From NCBI GenBank assembly GCA_009377695.1, contig WHTP01000036.1, positions 1 through 43,324 on the forward strand: a DNA stretch of 43,324 nt. The letters are read 5' to 3'. Below the pieces are notes generated by a model. That model saw only the letters and a list, made by a program, of their open reading frames with translations. It did not search any database and was not told the origin of the DNA. Positions 32,920 through 39,770 of this stretch are shown here, in pieces. The DNA comes from Hyphomicrobiales bacterium. GTDB lineage: Bacteria; Pseudomonadota; Alphaproteobacteria; Rhizobiales; Xanthobacteraceae. Both the position numbers and the translations under genes were made by a program. Position 1 is the stretch's first letter, and every line of letters begins with the position of its first letter.

Positions 32920-33765
32920 GTGAGTTGTTATCTGCGAATTGGTTTGTTGGCGTTGCTCGTTTTCGGTTTTGTCCGTGCATCGAGCGCAGAGCCGGTGCTC
33001 GTTCAGATTAGCGAGTTCGTAGTTCCCGAAGCGAACCAGGGTGTCGGCGTCGACGCAAAGCATTTCTATCCCGTCAATAACCGGGTGATCGGCAAGTATG
33101 ACAAGGCCACCGGCAAATTGACCAAGAAATGGCAGGGTCCCAAGGGCGGGCCGATCAAGCACCTAGACAGCGCGATGATTATGGACGGCAAGCTGTACGC
33201 GGCGCATTCCAATTATCCGGAGTGGCCGATGACCAGCTCGCTGGAGGTTTTTGACGCGGGCACGATGGAGCATGTGGGCTCGCACAGCTTCGGCATCCAG
33301 TGGGGCTCGCTGACCTGGGTAGACTGGCACGACAATCACTGGTGGATGACGTTCGCCAACTACGATCGGCTGCTCGGCCCAAACAAGACGCCATATGGGC
33401 ACAAGGCGAACACCCTGATGGTGAAGCTGACGCGCGACTTCCGGCCCGTCTCATCGTGGACGCTTCCAAAAGCGATCCTCGACCGCTTCGAGGAGATGAG
33501 CAATTCTGGCGGATCGTGGGGTCCCGATGGGTTCCTGTATTTGACCGGACATGACCCGGCCGAGCTCTACCGGATGCGGCTGCCGAAAGCCGGGTCGGTG
33601 CTCGAACTCGTCGATATCATTCCGATGAATATCCGCGGCCAAGGCATCGCCTGGGACCGCTCCCAGCCGCGCGTCATCTATGGAATCATTCGCGCGACCG
33701 CGAAGGAAAGGGCCGCGGGCGGCAATCACAAGGTGACGGTCCTCAAGCTGGGCTATAAGAATTAG
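32920..33765 (+). CDS. Exported protein, propeller-like, unknown function
   Basis: The 281-aa product begins with a signal peptide (LRIGLLALLVFGFVRASSAE). The mature part consists of repeating blade-like segments: VGVDAKHFYPVNNRVIGKYD, MIMDGKLYAAHSNYPEWPM, SLTWVDWHDNHWWMTFANYD, GGSWGPDGFLYLTGHDPAEL and GQGIAWDRSQPRVIYGIIR. This suggests a beta-propeller that faces the periplasm. The start is GTG 32920, with GGGGGAA five bases upstream. Catalytic residues cannot be named. It is followed closely by a small MORN-like gene, 31 bases after the stop. Confidence 0.82.
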   Translation: MSCYLRIGLLALLVFGFVRASSAEPVLVQISEFVVPEANQGVGVDAKHFYPVNNRVIGKYDKATGKLTKKWQGPKGGPIKHLDSAMIMDGKLYAAHSNYPEWPMTSSLEVFDAGTMEHVGSHSFGIQWGSLTWVDWHDNHWWMTFANYDRLLGPNKTPYGHKANTLMVKLTRDFRPVSSWTLPKAILDRFEEMSNSGGSWGPDGFLYLTGHDPAELYRMRLPKAGSVLELVDIIPMNIRGQGIAWDRSQPRVIYGIIRATAKERAAGGNHKVTVLKLGYKN

Positions 33766-33796
33766 TGGGCACCGAGCGGACTCATTGAGAACTCGC

Positions 33797-34012
33797 ATGG
33801 CGAAGTGCACAAGGATTGACTACCACAAGGACGGGAGCATTCGCGCCAAGGGTCAAACGGTTGATGATGTGCTCACCGGCTGCTGGGAATGGTTTCGAAA
33901 AGACGGAACGATCATGCGCTCCGGCTTCTTCGAGAACGGAAAGCAAGTCGGCGAGTGGACGACCTATGACAGCAAGGGCAAGGTCTACAAGGTGACCAAG
34001 ATGCCCCGTTGA
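33797..34012 (+). CDS. Small MORN-like repeat protein
   Basis: A 71-aa protein with two or three short repeats of the form YHKDGSIRAKGQ, WFRKDGTIMRSGFFENGKQVG and TYDSKGKVYKVTKM, which resemble the YwqK/MORN-type antitoxin fold of short beta-hairpins. Such small proteins are often parts of larger families of unknown role. I chose ATG 33797 over TTG 33785 by sequence character; the ribosome site is weak (TGAGA). It may be in the same transcript as the exported protein before it. No partner toxin is recognisable nearby. Confidence 0.7.
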   Translation: MAKCTRIDYHKDGSIRAKGQTVDDVLTGCWEWFRKDGTIMRSGFFENGKQVGEWTTYDSKGKVYKVTKMPR

Positions 34013-34181
34013 CCGTGCCGGCAGGGGGCACGGACGTTGCAGAAGAGACGGAGAGTGGATACTGTGGGAAGAATCCGAAGCCCATTCGACTCCATCTGTG
34101 CATAACGGGTTCAAGCTCCGAAAATCGGAGTTGCTCTATCTATAGAATCTGATTCGCCAACACCCAAACAGGAGAGTTGTC

Positions 34182-34241
34182 ATGGCGAAGAAAGCGAAGA
34201 AGGCCAAGAAAGCAAAAGCCAGGAAGGCGAAGAAGAAATAG
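34182..34241 (+). CDS. 19-residue Lys/Ala peptide
   Basis: The ATG at 34182 follows an ideal ribosome site (CAGGAGAG at 34169-34176) and opens a 19-codon frame encoding MAKKAKKAKKAKARKAKKK, then TAG. All residues except the first Met and one Arg are Lys or Ala. The composition resembles the C-terminal tails of bacterial histone H1-like proteins, so nucleic acid binding is a reasonable guess. Two hairpins follow at once, so this looks like a complete short transcription unit. It could also be a leader peptide, or an RNA that merely contains a frame, but the ribosome site and terminator argue for a gene. Confidence 0.6.
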   Translation: MAKKAKKAKKAKARKAKKK

Positions 34242-34242
34242 G

Positions 34243-34292
34243 CTGACCGTTACCGTCAGCAGAGGCCCTGGTGAAAGCCGGGGCCTCTTATT
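34243..34292 (+). terminator. Double hairpin terminator after the Lys/Ala peptide
   Basis: A 6-bp stem (GCTGAC with GTCAGC, 34242-34260) is followed by an 8-bp stem, AGAGGCCC (34261-34268) and GGGCCTCT (34281-34288), with a 12-base loop and TTATTG after it. The stem is strong and the T-run short. Confidence 0.7.
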
Positions 34293-34409
34293 GAAAGGGT
34301 CTTATTGAAAAAGGGGTCGGGCAGCGCTTGCCGCGCGGTGCTGGGCCGGTCGGAAGCCTCCGAGCAAGGTTCCAGCACAGGCCGCGCGTGAGGACGGATA
34401 GGGGAACGC

Positions 34410-34437
34410 GCAGGTTCAAACGAGCAGGTTCAAACGA
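34410..34437. repeat. Exact two-copy 14-bp tandem repeat
   Basis: GCAGGTTCAAACGA occurs twice without a gap (34410-34423 and 34424-34437), between the peptide-gene terminator and the 3' end of the His-rich protein gene. No gene is seen in the surrounding 34293-34488. It may be slippage. Confidence 0.85.
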
Positions 34438-34488
34438 GATGGCGGGGAGGCTTGAGCCTGCGGCCTGTCGGGCGCCTCCAATGCCGCA

Positions 34489-34824
34489 CTAGGCGAACTG
34501 CACAGGACCGTGGTCGTCGCAGTGGTCACCGTGCGGATGATGGAGCCGGCCGTCTACGAGATAATCGACATGATCGCCATGCGGGACGGCTTCGTGCCCG
34601 CAATTGGGGCCGTGCTGGTGTGAGCAGCGGGTTTCAGGCGTGCATCGTGCCGGATTTTCGGAATTGACCGCGATGACGTGCTCATCGACGTGGTCCTCAT
34701 GCATGTGATGAAGATGACCATCGTGAAGGTAGTCCACATGGCCTTCATGCCGGATCGCGGTGTGACCGCAGTTCGGGCCGTGCTTGTGAGTGTGATGAGG
34801 ATGATGCTTCTCGTTGCAAGCCAT
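34489..34824 (-). CDS. His-rich metal-binding protein with internal duplication
   Basis: A 111-aa soluble protein with about 30 His residues. It is made of two similar units of about 36 residues: HGPNCGHTAIRHEGHVDYL with a HHMHEDHVDEH tail, and HGPNCGHEAVPHGDHVDYL with a HHPHGDHCDDH tail. Each unit has one Cys and many His and Asp, a pattern suited to zinc or nickel storage or buffering. There is no signal peptide, so it is cytoplasmic. GGAGA precedes the ATG. It lies 46 bases downstream of the ArsR-type repressor gene on the same strand, so it is probably under its control, which fits a metal sink made when metal is high. Confidence 0.85.
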   Translation of the reverse strand: MACNEKHHPHHTHKHGPNCGHTAIRHEGHVDYLHDGHLHHMHEDHVDEHVIAVNSENPARCTPETRCSHQHGPNCGHEAVPHGDHVDYLVDGRLHHPHGDHCDDHGPVQFA

Positions 34825-34870
34825 GGTCGTTTGTCTCCGTTATTTGCGATCCAATATGGATCGCCTGTCA

Positions 34871-35257
34871 CTACTTTTCCGCTGCATGTTCCATCGCGCT
34901 TTGCACCAAATGCAGAACGTGGGTGTCCAAGAGCGCATAGTAGACGTGCTTTGCCTCTCGTCGCCGTTTGACGAGCCTCGCCTCGTGCAGAGTCTGGAGG
35001 CGCGCCGAGATCGTCGTTAGTTTCTCATTCTCCAAATCCGCCAATTCCGTTACGCAGATTTCGCTGCCGGCGAGCCTTGCCAGCAGCCGAAGGCGAGATG
35101 GGTCGCCGAGCGCCCGGAACATCACGGAAGCCCGCTCCAGTTCGTGCGGGTCCGGCAACTTGGGCCACGAACGAGGCGCGTGGCGATGCTTGCTGTCACC
35201 TGATTCGCTGCGCACGGGCATTCCTGCAATCGACATCCCATCATTCCATCGAATCAT
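34871..35257 (-). CDS. ArsR/SmtB-family metal-sensing repressor
   Basis: A 128-aa winged-helix protein. The core (about residues 40-128) reads FRALGDPSRLRLLARLAGS, ICVTELADLENEKLTTISAR and HEARLVKRRREAKHVYYALL. The C-terminal helix has Asp111, His113, His124 and Glu127, with exactly the spacing of the alpha-5 zinc site of SmtB (Asp104, His106, His117, Glu120). This predicts zinc (or Co/Ni) release from DNA. A Cys in ICVTEL sits where the SmtB alpha-3 site has its Cys. The N-terminus carries an extra His-containing arm (KHRHAPRS). The start is uncertain (ATG 35257, 35236 or 35221). It heads an operon with the His-rich gene. Confidence 0.92.
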   Translation of the reverse strand: MIRWNDGMSIAGMPVRSESGDSKHRHAPRSWPKLPDPHELERASVMFRALGDPSRLRLLARLAGSEICVTELADLENEKLTTISARLQTLHEARLVKRRREAKHVYYALLDTHVLHLVQSAMEHAAEK

Positions 35258-35361
35258 AGAATAACTGTGACCGGTCTAGGCGGGCCCTAGGGGGACAACC
35301 AGTAAGCCGGACCTGATGACACCAAGCCGGCCGCGCTGCCCGGCCCTTCGGTTGCCATGTT

Positions 35362-35386
35362 TATGAGATGTTATAACATTGCATAT
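35362..35386. promoter_or_regulatory. Palindromic metalloregulator operator candidate
   Basis: The region between the divergent ArsR and small-protein genes contains ATGTTATAACAT (35368-35379), a perfect 12-bp palindrome within GAGATGTTATAACATTGC. The half GAGATGTTATA matches the left side of alphaproteobacterial Zur boxes (which are TGTTATA-N-TATAACA), while the overlap of halves is shorter than usual; it could also be the SmtB-like repressor's own site. It lies 57-80 bases upstream of the small Cys protein gene and about 105 bases from the ArsR start. Either assignment links it to zinc control. Confidence 0.55.
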
Positions 35387-35442
35387 CATCGGTATGGCAC
35401 TTTTAACGCTGTGGAGTGCGGCTCATTATCGAGGAAGGATCG

Positions 35443-35751
35443 ATGGCTCTGACCTACAGGCGCAAGGATCCGGACGCGCGAGCCGATGCCGTTCTCGAAC
35501 TGACGCTGCAGGCGCGCGCTATCCTCAATGTTCATGACGATACGGTTGTCAGCATCGGCGAGCATGATTGCGGCGAGCCCGGATGCTGCGGCCGGCGAAC
35601 CGTCGTGCTTGTCTTACGCGCGGGACATCCGACCAAGGCTATCCAGATCAGGAAGCCGATCCAAAACGTGACGCGCGTCGATCTCTCCAAGGCGCTAGCG
35701 CCCTTGGCTGCAATGGCACGCACACCCAAGGCACGGTCCCGAACGGCGTGA
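35443..35751 (+). CDS. Small protein with CGEPGCCG motif, in a COG0523 operon
   Basis: A 102-aa soluble protein with a compact Cys/His cluster in the middle (VVSIGEHDCGEPGCCGRRTV, about residues 36-55) between predicted beta-strands (VLELTLQARAILNV and VVLVLRAGH). The cluster could bind one metal ion. GAGGAAGG lies before ATG 35443. The gene precedes the COG0523 GTPase by 59 bases on the same strand, so the two are probably co-transcribed. I do not recognise a named family. A client or partner of the GTPase is a plausible role, given their linkage. Confidence 0.7.
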   Translation: MALTYRRKDPDARADAVLELTLQARAILNVHDDTVVSIGEHDCGEPGCCGRRTVVLVLRAGHPTKAIQIRKPIQNVTRVDLSKALAPLAAMARTPKARSRTA

Positions 35752-35810
35752 GCAGATCGCGCATCCGTCCCGATCGAAGCCAGCCAGCCTGATCCAACTC
35801 ATCGGAAGAC

Positions 35811-36788
35811 ATGGCCATGACCTCCACTCCCACACAGACGCCTGTCACGCTGCTCACCGGCTATCTCGGCTCCGGCAAGACCACGCTGCTCAATCGGATC
35901 CTGACCGAGATGCATGGAAAACGATACGCGGTCATCGTCAATGAATTTGGCGAAGTCGGCATCGATAATGATCTGATCGTCAATGCCGACGAAGAGATTT
36001 TCGAGATGAACAACGGTTGCGTTTGCTGCACCGTGCGCGGCGATCTTATCCGCATTCTCGGTGGGCTGATGCGGCGCAAGAGCACTTTTGACGGCATCCT
36101 GGTCGAGACCACCGGACTGGCCGATCCGGCGCCGGTCGCGCAGACGTTTTTTGTGGACGAAGACGTTCGCCGCAAGACCAAGCTCGATGCCATCGTCACC
36201 TTGGTCGATGCGAAGCATCTGATTGACGAGATCGATCGCGCGCCGGAGGCACAGGAGCAGATCGCCTTCGCCGACATCGTCTTGCTCAACAAGACCGATC
36301 TTGTCCCCGAGGACGGAATCGCCAAGGTCGAAACGCGCATCCGACGCATCAATCCCTACGCCAAGCTTCATCGCGCGGAGCGCTGCGACGTCGATCTCAG
36401 CAAGGTGCTTAGCCGCGACGCCTTCAACCTCAATCGCATTCTCAACATCGAGCCCGAGTTTCTTACCGAAGACCACGACCACGAACATGACGAGAGCATC
36501 GGCAGTTTGTCTCTAACCGTCGACGGATCGCTCAACCCCGAGCGGTTCATCCCTTGGATTGAGAGCGTTGCAGCCGATCTTGGTGCGAACATCCTCAGGA
36601 TGAAAGGCATCATCGCAATGAATGGCGACGACAATCGTTTCGTCATCCAAGGCGTGCACATGCTGATCGAGGGTGATCGGCAGCGTCCGTGGAAGCCGCA
36701 TGAGAAGCGCGCCAGCCGATTGGTATTCATCGGCCGCGGTTTGCCAGGAGATGCCCTTACCCGCGGATTTGAGGCCTGTCGGGCCTGA
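35811..36788 (+). CDS. COG0523 (CobW-type) metal-chaperone GTPase
   Basis: The 325-aa protein is a G3E-family P-loop GTPase. It has Walker [10 protein letters not shown] (residues 17-25), the metal-binding GCVCC (69-73), Switch-type [15 protein letters not shown] and NKTD for guanine. The C-terminal CobW-C domain (about 220-325) has [19 protein letters not shown] and a weakly His-rich linker ([10 protein letters not shown]). Family members insert or traffic Zn, Co or Fe into client enzymes, using GTP. Its place opposite a SmtB-like repressor and a His-rich protein, downstream of a Zur-like palindrome, favours a zinc role over cobalamin. The start has GGAAG five bases upstream; ATG 35817 is an alternative. 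Confidence 0.94.
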   Translation: MAMTSTPTQTPVTLLTGYLGSGKTTLLNRILTEMHGKRYAVIVNEFGEVGIDNDLIVNADEEIFEMNNGCVCCTVRGDLIRILGGLMRRKSTFDGILVETTGLADPAPVAQTFFVDEDVRRKTKLDAIVTLVDAKHLIDEIDRAPEAQEQIAFADIVLLNKTDLVPEDGIAKVETRIRRINPYAKLHRAERCDVDLSKVLSRDAFNLNRILNIEPEFLTEDHDHEHDESIGSLSLTVDGSLNPERFIPWIESVAADLGANILRMKGIIAMNGDDNRFVIQGVHMLIEGDRQRPWKPHEKRASRLVFIGRGLPGDALTRGFEACRA

Positions 36789-37453
36789 CGAGCCATCGAT
36801 TCAACGGCTTGGCCCTGTCCTTGTGACGACGGCTGTATTGGAACCCAGGGATCATCGGGGCGTTTTCTTGCTGCGCCATTCTGTGCCCGGAATGGCAGCA
36901 AGCGGTTTTCCGAAAGCAGGGGTTCTCCTTCGATGATTGCCAGTCGCGGGTACCTGTCACGCCATCTCTTCGGATTTGAGGATGTACTCCTGGGAAAACG
37001 CGCTGATCGCCGCAATGCCCTGATGCCGCCAGCGGCGCTCTTGGGTCCCCGTAGGGCGCTCGCCAGCGCGGCAAGACTGGCAGTCGGTACCGGGCAGTGA
37101 GGGAGATCCTGACGATGCACTATAAGCCCAAAAGCGTTGCCGCGGTCCATATCGCTCTTGCCGGGTTACCGGATCAGATGCGGGTCGAGGTCGATCCCGG
37201 TATCGAGGTGTCTGCAAAGACCGTCGGTGAACTTCGGGAAGTGACTGCGTGGCCTGGCAACTGTGCCATCGCGACACCGCAGGATCGCGATCCGCAAAGC
37301 GCAGTCAAAGTCGGCAAAGCGAGCATTGCGACGCGCGTCACGCCAAAACCGTAAGGCGCAGGTGAACGGCGGGCTTCGACGAGAAGCTTTTCGCCGGTTT
37401 GCACGAGAGAATTTGGGACTGGCTTGCCAGCGGCGCTGCGAAGCGGCGAAGGC

Positions 37454-37497
37454 TGGTGGGCGCTGTGGCATTGCACCTCCCGTGTGAAACGCTTCTC
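37454..37497 (-). pseudogene. Decayed 3' fragment of a tRNA-Val-like sequence
   Basis: TGGTGGGCGCTGT (37454-37466) and CTCCCGTGTGAA (37477-37488) both match the tRNA-Val(CAC) gene at 40782-40856 exactly and in the same order and orientation, with short deletions between. The first block is the tRNA 3' acceptor end including the encoded CCA; the second covers the anticodon arm. Its direct orientation relative to the intact tRNA is what a site-specific integration next to a tRNA leaves behind. Confidence 0.6.
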
Positions 37498-37543
37498 AGT
37501 GTTCAACGAACTCAATGACTTAAGCGTCATCAAAATCCATTTC

Positions 37544-37568
37544 CGCGAATTTTCCATCGCAATTCGCG
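37544..37568. promoter_or_regulatory. Inverted repeat upstream of iclR-type gene (distal)
   Basis: CGCGAATT (37544-37551) and AATTCGCG (37561-37568) form a perfect 8-bp inverted repeat with a 9-base spacer. It shares the CGAA/TTCG theme of the two proximal sites near 37655-37689. Confidence 0.5.
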
Positions 37569-37625
37569 AACTGGTGCAGCGGAGGCGCAGCGGAACCAAG
37601 TCTGCCTGGGAACACCATCACGCGC

Positions 37626-37689
37626 TTGACTTCAAACAAGCGGTGCGGTGTACTATTCGTATCGCGAATAAATTTTCGCATTCCGAAAA
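37626..37689 (+). promoter_or_regulatory. IclR-type promoter with two tandem TTCG-N5-CGAA palindromes
   Basis: Two inverted repeats share the same form: ATTCG-TATCG-CGAAT (37655-37669) and TTTTCG-CATTC-CGAAAA (37673-37689), with centres 19 bases apart. A possible promoter, TTGACT (37626-37631) and TACTAT (37651-37656), overlaps the first one. The array is 17 bases before the IclR-family start codon, so autoregulation by that protein is the simplest reading. Confidence 0.6.
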
Positions 37690-37705
37690 CGTCAAAGTGC
37701 GTCAC

Positions 37706-38563
37706 ATGTCAAAGAGCCCGCGGAAAGCAGCAGTTGCGCACAGCCTCGCGACGGAGAAGCGTAAGAACGCCGACAAGAATCAGCGCAACTCCGTGCAGTC
37801 CCTCGCCAAGGGCTTTCGCGTGTTGGAAAGCTTTTCGCGCGGGGCGGAGGAAATGACGCTGACTGAGATCGCAGATGCTTCCGATCTGGATCCCGGCACC
37901 ACCTTTCGGATGCTCAACACCCTCGTCGCACTCGGCTATGTGGCGCGCGTTCCGGACAGCAAGCGCTTCGCATTGACTTTGAAAGTGCTTGACCTCGGCT
38001 TTCACGCCATCGGCCGTCAGGATCTTCGAGCGATGGTGCGTCCAACGTTGCGCTCTTTGGTCGACGAAGTAAGCGAAGCCGCAAGCTTCGGAGTTCTGGA
38101 AGGAGGCGATGTGCTCTACATCGAGCGAGTGCGGGCTGGTTTCGCTCGTCTTGGCGTCGATATCCGCATTGGCACGCGCATTCCTGCCAGCATCACTGTC
38201 ATCGGACAGGCGATTCTGGCCTTTCTTCCCGAAGAAAAGCTTAGACCAGTGCTCGAAACCCGCCCCGCGCAGGAAGGCCTCATCGTGCCGCCCGTGACGC
38301 GGGCCCGATTATTGCCCAAGCTCGAGCGCATCCGCGCCGATGGCTTCGTACTTGGGGAGTCGGCCATCTCGGCGGGTCTGTGCGTGCTGGCGATGCCGGT
38401 TCTCGATCACGATGGTATCGCACTGGGTGCAATCAGTATTGCAGCGCCCACGGTGCGTACATCAGCGGATGAACTGCGCAAGCGCGCGCTTGATCCGCTG
38501 CGTATCGCCGCCCGAAATGCTGCCCGTGCACTCGAAGCAAGCGGTGGCACTGCTTCGTCTTGA
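37706..38563 (+). CDS. IclR-family transcriptional regulator
   Basis: The 285-aa protein has the IclR plan: a basic N-terminal arm (MSKSPRKAAVAHSLATEKRK), a winged helix (about residues 32-95: SVQSLAKGFRVLESFSRG, then EMTLTEIADASDLDPGTTFR, then MLNTLVALGYVARV) and a C-terminal GAF-like effector domain (about 110-275; GVLEGGDVLYIERVRAG, TRIPASITVIGQAILAFL, and AGLCVLAMPVLDHDG). Such regulators usually control adjacent catabolic genes in response to a small acid or aromatic. ATG 37706 is used because the frame before it, from 37424, is not protein-like. The next gene, a DapA-like lyase, starts 30 bases downstream on the same strand. Confidence 0.92.
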   Translation: MSKSPRKAAVAHSLATEKRKNADKNQRNSVQSLAKGFRVLESFSRGAEEMTLTEIADASDLDPGTTFRMLNTLVALGYVARVPDSKRFALTLKVLDLGFHAIGRQDLRAMVRPTLRSLVDEVSEAASFGVLEGGDVLYIERVRAGFARLGVDIRIGTRIPASITVIGQAILAFLPEEKLRPVLETRPAQEGLIVPPVTRARLLPKLERIRADGFVLGESAISAGLCVLAMPVLDHDGIALGAISIAAPTVRTSADELRKRALDPLRIAARNAARALEASGGTASS

Positions 38564-38593
38564 AACGAGCTCAGCCCGAAAGGAGTACATCTC

Positions 38594-39535
38594 ATGGCTT
38601 GGGAATATCGGGGAATCCTCCCTGCTTTGCAGTTGCCGTTCGACCAGAACCTGGAGATCGATGACGCCGAGATGCGTCGCTTTGCGGGGTGGTTAGTCAG
38701 CCATCATGGAATCGGCGGCCTTGTTACCAACGGACATACCGGCGAGGTGTTTGCACTGACGGCCAAGCAGCGCGCACATGCAACTCGTCTTGCGGCCGAG
38801 GCTGCCAATGGCAAGGTGCCGATCGTATCGGGCATCTGTTGCGAAGGCATTAGCGAGGCGACCGAGCACGCGATCATGGCGAAAGAGGCCGGTGCGAGCG
38901 CGATACTGCTCATGCCGCCTCATGGGTGGTTGAGGTTCGGCATGAGCCAGCCCGACAACGTCGTCGACTTCTTCACGGCGGTTGGGAAGGGGTCTGGCCT
39001 CGATATCATCGTTCACATCTATCCGTCCTGGACTCGCGCCTCATACAGCTTCGAAACACTCGCGGCACTGGCCAAGCTGCCTTGGGTGAAGTCAATGAAG
39101 GTCGGAACGCGCGACATGAACAAGTACGCACGGGACCTGCGGGTCATCAAGGAGGCCGAACCATCGGTGACGGTTCTTACGTGCCACGACGAATATCTGC
39201 TGCCGACGATGGTGCAAGGAGTCGATGGCGCGCTGGTCGGCTTTGCGTCCTTCATCCCCAAGATGATCATCGATCTCTACGCCGCCGTTCAGGCGGGCGA
39301 CCTCAAGACCGCGGCGGATTTACAAAACCGCATCAATCCGTTGAAGGATGTTGTCTATGGCGGAGGCGAGCCCACCGGCAATGCGCACGCTCGCATGAAG
39401 ATGGCGATGTATCTCGCGGGTATTCTCAAATCGCCGGCCATCCAGCCGCCGACCAAGCTGCCTGTCGGGGCCGAGTTGCAGGCGATCAAGGACGCGCTTC
39501 ACGCGGCAGGAATGTTGAAGCTTCAGGCTGCCTAG
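38594..39535 (+). CDS. Dihydrodipicolinate synthase (DapA)-family lyase/aldolase
   Basis: The 313-aa TIM-barrel protein belongs to the DapA/N-acetylneuraminate lyase family, which forms a Schiff base with a 2-keto acid. The likely base is Lys169 in VKSMKVGTRDM, with Tyr143 in VHIYPSWTRAS and the GTTGE-like loop NGHTGEVFALT (residues 46-56). Members act in lysine synthesis or in catabolism of sugar acids, hydroxyproline or aromatic breakdown products. Its pairing with an IclR regulator and a Bug binding protein favours catabolism. AAGGAG precedes the ATG. An in-family lysine pathway role is unlikely in this setting, but the substrate cannot be named. Confidence 0.93.
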   Translation: MAWEYRGILPALQLPFDQNLEIDDAEMRRFAGWLVSHHGIGGLVTNGHTGEVFALTAKQRAHATRLAAEAANGKVPIVSGICCEGISEATEHAIMAKEAGASAILLMPPHGWLRFGMSQPDNVVDFFTAVGKGSGLDIIVHIYPSWTRASYSFETLAALAKLPWVKSMKVGTRDMNKYARDLRVIKEAEPSVTVLTCHDEYLLPTMVQGVDGALVGFASFIPKMIIDLYAAVQAGDLKTAADLQNRINPLKDVVYGGGEPTGNAHARMKMAMYLAGILKSPAIQPPTKLPVGAELQAIKDALHAAGMLKLQAA

Positions 39536-39539
39536 CTAG

Positions 39540-39616
39540 CTAGTGCCCCGTTTCCGAAGTTCGTGATACGCCCGCAACACACTCTGACACGAACTTCGGA
39601 AACAAGGGGGCACTAG
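39540..39616. repeat. CTAGTG-bounded palindrome, copy C
   Basis: A 77-bp element with ends CTAGTGCCCC and GGGGGCACTAG. Arms GTTTCCGAAGTTCGTG (39550-39565) and CACGAACTTCGGAAAC (39588-39603) pair perfectly around a 22-base loop. It begins two bases after the DapA-like stop, so it may also act as that gene's transcript end. Confidence 0.88.
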
Positions 39617-39629
39617 CAACTCTATGACT

Positions 39630-39707
39630 CTAGTGCCGCTTTTCGATTTGAAGTTCCTAGCCGAGTTTGCTGCAACTGCTGTGGGAACTTCAAATCGGCG
39701 GCACTAG
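39630..39707. repeat. CTAGTG-bounded palindrome, copy D
   Basis: A 78-bp element with ends CTAGTGCCGC and GGCGGCACTAG, 13 bases after copy C. Arms CGATTTGAAGTTCC (39644-39657) and GGAACTTCAAATCG (39684-39697) pair perfectly. The loop (26 bases) and arm sequence differ from the others, yet the ends and the GAAGTTC core are kept. Confidence 0.88.
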
Positions 39708-39770
39708 CGGGCGGCAACGCGCTTCGGAAATCACCAAGCAATACAGGGCGGATTGAAGGAGGGAACCGGG

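Larger units (their letters stand above)
36789..37705. other. Long region without a firm gene
   Basis: Roughly 900 bases hold only weak open frames. One plus-strand frame (ATG 37115 or 37097, to 37354) has AGGGAG upstream of an ATG, but its sequence is not recognisable and the DNA reads equally open on the other strand. The right part holds a tRNA-like remnant (37454-37497) and the IclR promoter palindromes (37544-37689). Confidence 0.5.

Noticed and set aside
37097-37354. 85-aa plus-strand open frame with a fair ribosome site
   Set aside because: The sequence is unrecognisable and the opposite strand is equally open; not enough support to call a gene.
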